Shown piece after piece: positions 5,383 through 7,435 of a stretch of DNA of 7,435 nucleotides. The notes beneath the pieces were generated by a model. That model saw only the letters and a program-made list of their open reading frames with translations, was not told the origin of the DNA and did no database searches. Positions within the stretch are counted from its first letter, which is position 1. Each line of letters opens with the position of its first letter. The stretch is taken from the NCBI GenBank assembly GCA_020433785.1, contig JAGRCC010001027.1:1-7435 (forward strand), given 5' to 3'. The stretch comes from Anaerolineae bacterium. GTDB lineage: Bacteria; Chloroflexota; Anaerolineae; 4572-78; J111. A program made the position numbers and the translations under genes.

Positions 5383-6270
5383 ATGAATGATCAAATTGAA
5401 CATTTCCTAAAATTTCTGGAAGAAGAAAAGAAATATGCCGAAAATACCATTGCGGCTTACCAGAATGATCTCAATCAATTTATGCAATTCGTTACAGAGC
5501 AAAACGGAGATATTCAGGCTGAACAATGGCCTGATGTGGGTAAAAGCGCGATTTCGGCCTATATTGCCCACCTTAAAAATAGTGGCTATAGTTCCTCAAC
5601 GGTGGCGCGTAAAGTGGCGGCGATAAAATCATTTTTCCATTATTTGGTAGCTGAACACGTCATAAGCGAGGACCCCACCTTTACGCTTGACTCCCCCAAA
5701 GTGAAAAAACGCTTGCCTAAAGCCATCTCGCCTGGCGAAATCGAAAAGATTTTGAAGGCCCCTGTTCAGGAAAATGGCCCCAAAGCCCAGCGTGATCTAG
5801 CCTTGCTGGAAATGCTGTACGCCTCAGGCATGCGCGTCACCGAGTTGGTTTCGCTCGATACGACCGATCTCGACTTTTCAACGGATAGTACCGGGCGAGT
5901 CAGAGTCAAAGGTAAACGGGCCAATAAAGAAAGAGAAATTCCCCTAACGGGCCATACCATCACCGTCTTAAAAAATTATATTCATGGCGGTCGCGAGCAA
6001 CTGGCCCATGATCCGAATGAAAACGCGCTATTTCTCAATAATCGCGGCCAGCGGTTAACGCGCCAGGGCTTATGGCTGATCATTAAGCATTACGTTGAAG
6101 CCGTTGGCATTTCATCAGAGGTCACCCCCCATACCTTGCGCCATTCCTTTGCCGCTCATAAGTTGAGTCAAGGGAAATCGCTGCAAGATATCCAAAAGTT
6201 GTTGGGCCATGCCAATATTTCAACCACCCAGGTTTACGCCCACATCACCCAAGAAAATGAGAAAAAATAG
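5383..6270 (+). CDS. xerD: XerC/XerD-type tyrosine site-specific recombinase
   Basis: At 295 residues this is the length of Xer recombinases, which resolve chromosome dimers at dif with FtsK, forming a 3'-phosphotyrosine intermediate. Residues 1-90 are the SAM-like core-binding domain (FLEEEKKYAENTIAAYQNDL, then VARKVAAIKSFFHYL). After the linker KRLPKAISPGEIEKIL comes the catalytic domain. All catalytic residues are visible: Arg151 in YASGMRVTEL, Lys178 in VKGKRANKER, His250 and Arg253 in TPHTLRHSFAAH, His276 in LLGHANISTTQ and the nucleophile Tyr285 in QVYAH. There is no integron-integrase insertion and no phage-type arm-binding domain. The XerD label is by general resemblance; XerC or a free-standing Xer-like integrase of a lost element is possible. 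The gene stands alone beside a repeat array and gene debris, and a terminator follows 62 bp downstream. Confidence 0.9.
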   Translation: MNDQIEHFLKFLEEEKKYAENTIAAYQNDLNQFMQFVTEQNGDIQAEQWPDVGKSAISAYIAHLKNSGYSSSTVARKVAAIKSFFHYLVAEHVISEDPTFTLDSPKVKKRLPKAISPGEIEKILKAPVQENGPKAQRDLALLEMLYASGMRVTELVSLDTTDLDFSTDSTGRVRVKGKRANKEREIPLTGHTITVLKNYIHGGREQLAHDPNENALFLNNRGQRLTRQGLWLIIKHYVEAVGISSEVTPHTLRHSFAAHKLSQGKSLQDIQKLLGHANISTTQVYAHITQENEKK

Positions 6271-6302
6271 TCCATTTCTGCAATAATGGCCCCTTTAAAC
6301 TT

Positions 6303-6320
6303 TAAGATGATGTAATCTTA
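6303..6320 (+). other. Short hairpin upstream of the terminator
   Basis: TAAGAT (6303-6308) pairs with ATCTTA (6315-6320) around six bases. It lies 12 bases before the terminator stem. No riboswitch consensus, including that of the purine riboswitch, was recognised here. Confidence 0.35.
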
Positions 6321-6332
6321 TCCGGTTTCTTG

Positions 6333-6364
6333 ATGCAGAGTCGTTAAACCCTCTGCATTTTTTT
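6333..6364 (+). terminator. Intrinsic terminator between recombinase and PNP genes
   Basis: ATGCAGAG (6333-6340) pairs with CTCTGCAT (6351-6358) around a 10-base loop, followed by seven T (6358-6364). It lies 62 bp past the recombinase stop and only 11 bp before the AAGGAG of the phosphorylase gene. No promoter fits between, so it may also act as an attenuator in that gene's leader. Confidence 0.85.
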
Positions 6365-6392
6365 GTTTCTCTAATAAGGAGAGTGAGCATAT

Positions 6393-7250
6393 ATGAAATT
6401 CCCCCCCAAAGATTTCTTCACGTACGAGGATTATCAAGCCGCAGCCGATTTTATTCGCGGCAGAACCGCACACCAACCTGAAATTGGTTTAATTTTGGGT
6501 TCCGGCCTTAGCCCGCTGGCTAACGACATCGAGGCGGCTGATATCATCCCTTATCAGGAGATTCCCAACTTCCCCCATTCAGGTGTGGTTGGCCACGCCG
6601 GCCAGTTGGTCATCGGCCGGTTGGCTGGGCATCCCCTGATAACGATGCAAGGTCGATCTCACTTTTATGAGGGCTATTCGCAACAGCAGATCACGTTTCC
6701 GGTGCGAGTCATGCACCTGCTTGGCGTCAAAACGTTAATTGTTACCAACGCCGCCGGCGGGATCAACACCGGCTTTCAAGCCGGCGATCTGATGCTCATC
6801 GTCGATCACCTGAATTTTGTGGGGATTAGCGGCCAGAACCCGCTGCGAGGTCCCAATCTGGATGAATTTGGTGTTCGCTTTCCAGGCATGGCTCAGGCCT
6901 ACAGCGCCACCTTGGGTGGCCTCGCCCGGCAAGCTGCCCAGGAATTGGACCTTGCGCTGCGGGAAGGAGTCTACGCTTATGTGGCCGGCCCTTCTTTTGA
7001 AACGCCGGCTGAAATTCGCTTTTTGAGTGCGGTTGGCGCCGATGCCGTCGGCATGTCTACCGTGCCGGAGGTGATTGTAGCTAATCACTGCGGCATGGAA
7101 GTCATCGGGCTAAGCAGCATAACCAACATCACCATTCGTGAATTACAGTCCGGTTTGGAGACCTCGCACGAAGAGGTACTTGAAACGGGCAAGAAAATTG
7201 TACCCCAATTAATTCAGTTACTCAAAGAAATCTTGAAAAAAATTGAATAA
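6393..7250 (+). CDS. Purine nucleoside phosphorylase, class I (trimeric type)
   Basis: The 285-residue cytoplasmic enzyme splits purine nucleosides (mainly guanosine and inosine in this class) with phosphate into free base and (deoxy)ribose 1-phosphate for purine salvage. The protein carries the class I motifs in order: phosphate loop LGSGLS (35-40, Ser37), PNFPHSGVVGHAG, then QGRSHFYEGY with Arg88, His90 and Tyr92, TNAAGGIN (118-125), VAGPSFETPAEIR with Phe202 and Glu203, GMSTVPEVIVA (220-230) with Met221, SITN with Asn245 for 6-oxopurine recognition, and SHEEVLETGK with His259 near the ribose. Asn245 argues against MTA phosphorylase, which has Asp there. Length is normal and both ends are intact. 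AAGGAG at 6376-6381 lies 11 bases before the ATG, a slightly long spacing. No nucleoside transporter or deo gene adjoins it here. Confidence 0.95.
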   Translation: MKFPPKDFFTYEDYQAAADFIRGRTAHQPEIGLILGSGLSPLANDIEAADIIPYQEIPNFPHSGVVGHAGQLVIGRLAGHPLITMQGRSHFYEGYSQQQITFPVRVMHLLGVKTLIVTNAAGGINTGFQAGDLMLIVDHLNFVGISGQNPLRGPNLDEFGVRFPGMAQAYSATLGGLARQAAQELDLALREGVYAYVAGPSFETPAEIRFLSAVGADAVGMSTVPEVIVANHCGMEVIGLSSITNITIRELQSGLETSHEEVLETGKKIVPQLIQLLKEILKKIE

Positions 7251-7395
7251 AAATGGCGTTGTTAACTTCAAAACCCCAGGGCGCGTCCCAAATTTTGGGT
7301 AAACCGGTCAGGTTTTAAGCAGGTTCGTCCCACTCAGCCTGTCTCTGGTAGAGGGCGATCTGGCCCTAAGCATAGGTGCTTGGCCTTGAAGTGAT
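7251..7395. other. Hairpin-rich non-coding region after the PNP gene
   Basis: Several short inverted repeats lie in a row: CCCAAA/TTTGGG (7287-7292, 7294-7299), AAACC/GGTTT (7301-7305, 7311-7315), AGGGC/GCCCT (7352-7356, 7363-7367), and GGCC plus AAGCA paired with TGCTT plus GGCC (7362-7372, 7377-7385). The last two share bases and cannot form together. None has a long T run, so no intrinsic terminator is called; any could still protect the 3' end of the phosphorylase mRNA. No gene is seen. Confidence 0.5.
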
Positions 7396-7424
7396 TTGCC
7401 ACCATTTATCCCTATTTGTATACT
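7396..7424 (+). promoter_or_regulatory. Near-consensus sigma-70-type promoter
   Basis: TTGCCA at 7396-7401 and TATACT at 7419-7424 are 17 bp apart, each one base from consensus. Transcription would start near 7431 and read out of the window, so the gene it serves is not visible. Confidence 0.6.
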
Positions 7425-7435
7425 TCAGTTTTGAT

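Noticed and set aside
5383..6270. Integron integrase with the repeats as an attC cassette array
   Set aside because: The recombinase lacks the extra integron-integrase domain, and the 41-bp units do not have the inverted core sites of attC or cassette genes between them.
6271..6392. Purine riboswitch before the phosphorylase gene
   Set aside because: The conserved junction sequences of the purine aptamer are not present and the pairing pattern does not give a three-way junction.

Overview
The window looks like a piece of a bacterial chromosome of mid GC content, most probably from Chloroflexota (Anaerolineae-like). That assignment is an inference from the mix of a triplicated DUF1206 protein, a YfdC-like formate/nitrite-family channel, an RHS fragment with the wording WDAANRL...YNGVGDRV, and a methyltransferase N-terminus of a type I associate with that phylum. 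No rRNA, tRNA or other phylogenetic marker is present to prove it.

Left part (1-3583). A possible small inverted-repeat element (55-144) sits upstream of a CsbD-like stress protein (372-569), which ends in a perfect 14-bp-stem intrinsic terminator. Three same-strand integral membrane protein genes follow: DUF1206 (683-1525), a YihY/BrkB family protein (1617-2726) and a formate/nitrite transporter family protein (2753-3583). The last two are only 26 bp apart. This resembles an envelope or stress-related module, but none of the three has a substrate that can be read from the sequence.

Middle part (3584-5382) is gene-poor and composite. It holds an unrecognised 82-codon ORF with an AEG-type tripeptide repeat, a promoter-like site, the first ~35 codons of a SAM-dependent methyltransferase joined in frame to a piece of an RHS-repeat gene, and then a striking degenerate tandem array of about 15 units of roughly 41 bp (4367-4979). 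The array is rich in GATC and in A/T-tracts. After it come a stretch with a good promoter but no recognisable gene, and an 84-bp nested inverted repeat (5234-5317).

Right part (5383-7435). A complete XerC/XerD-type tyrosine recombinase (5383-6270, all six catalytic residues visible) ends before a strong terminator. A complete class I (trimeric) purine nucleoside phosphorylase follows (6393-7250). Downstream is a hairpin-rich non-coding tail and a near-consensus promoter (7396-7424) pointing out of the window.

The best candidate for something undescribed is the 41-bp array and its setting between gene debris and a recombinase. The recombinase itself looks like an ordinary Xer protein, and no functional link between it and the array can be shown from sequence alone.
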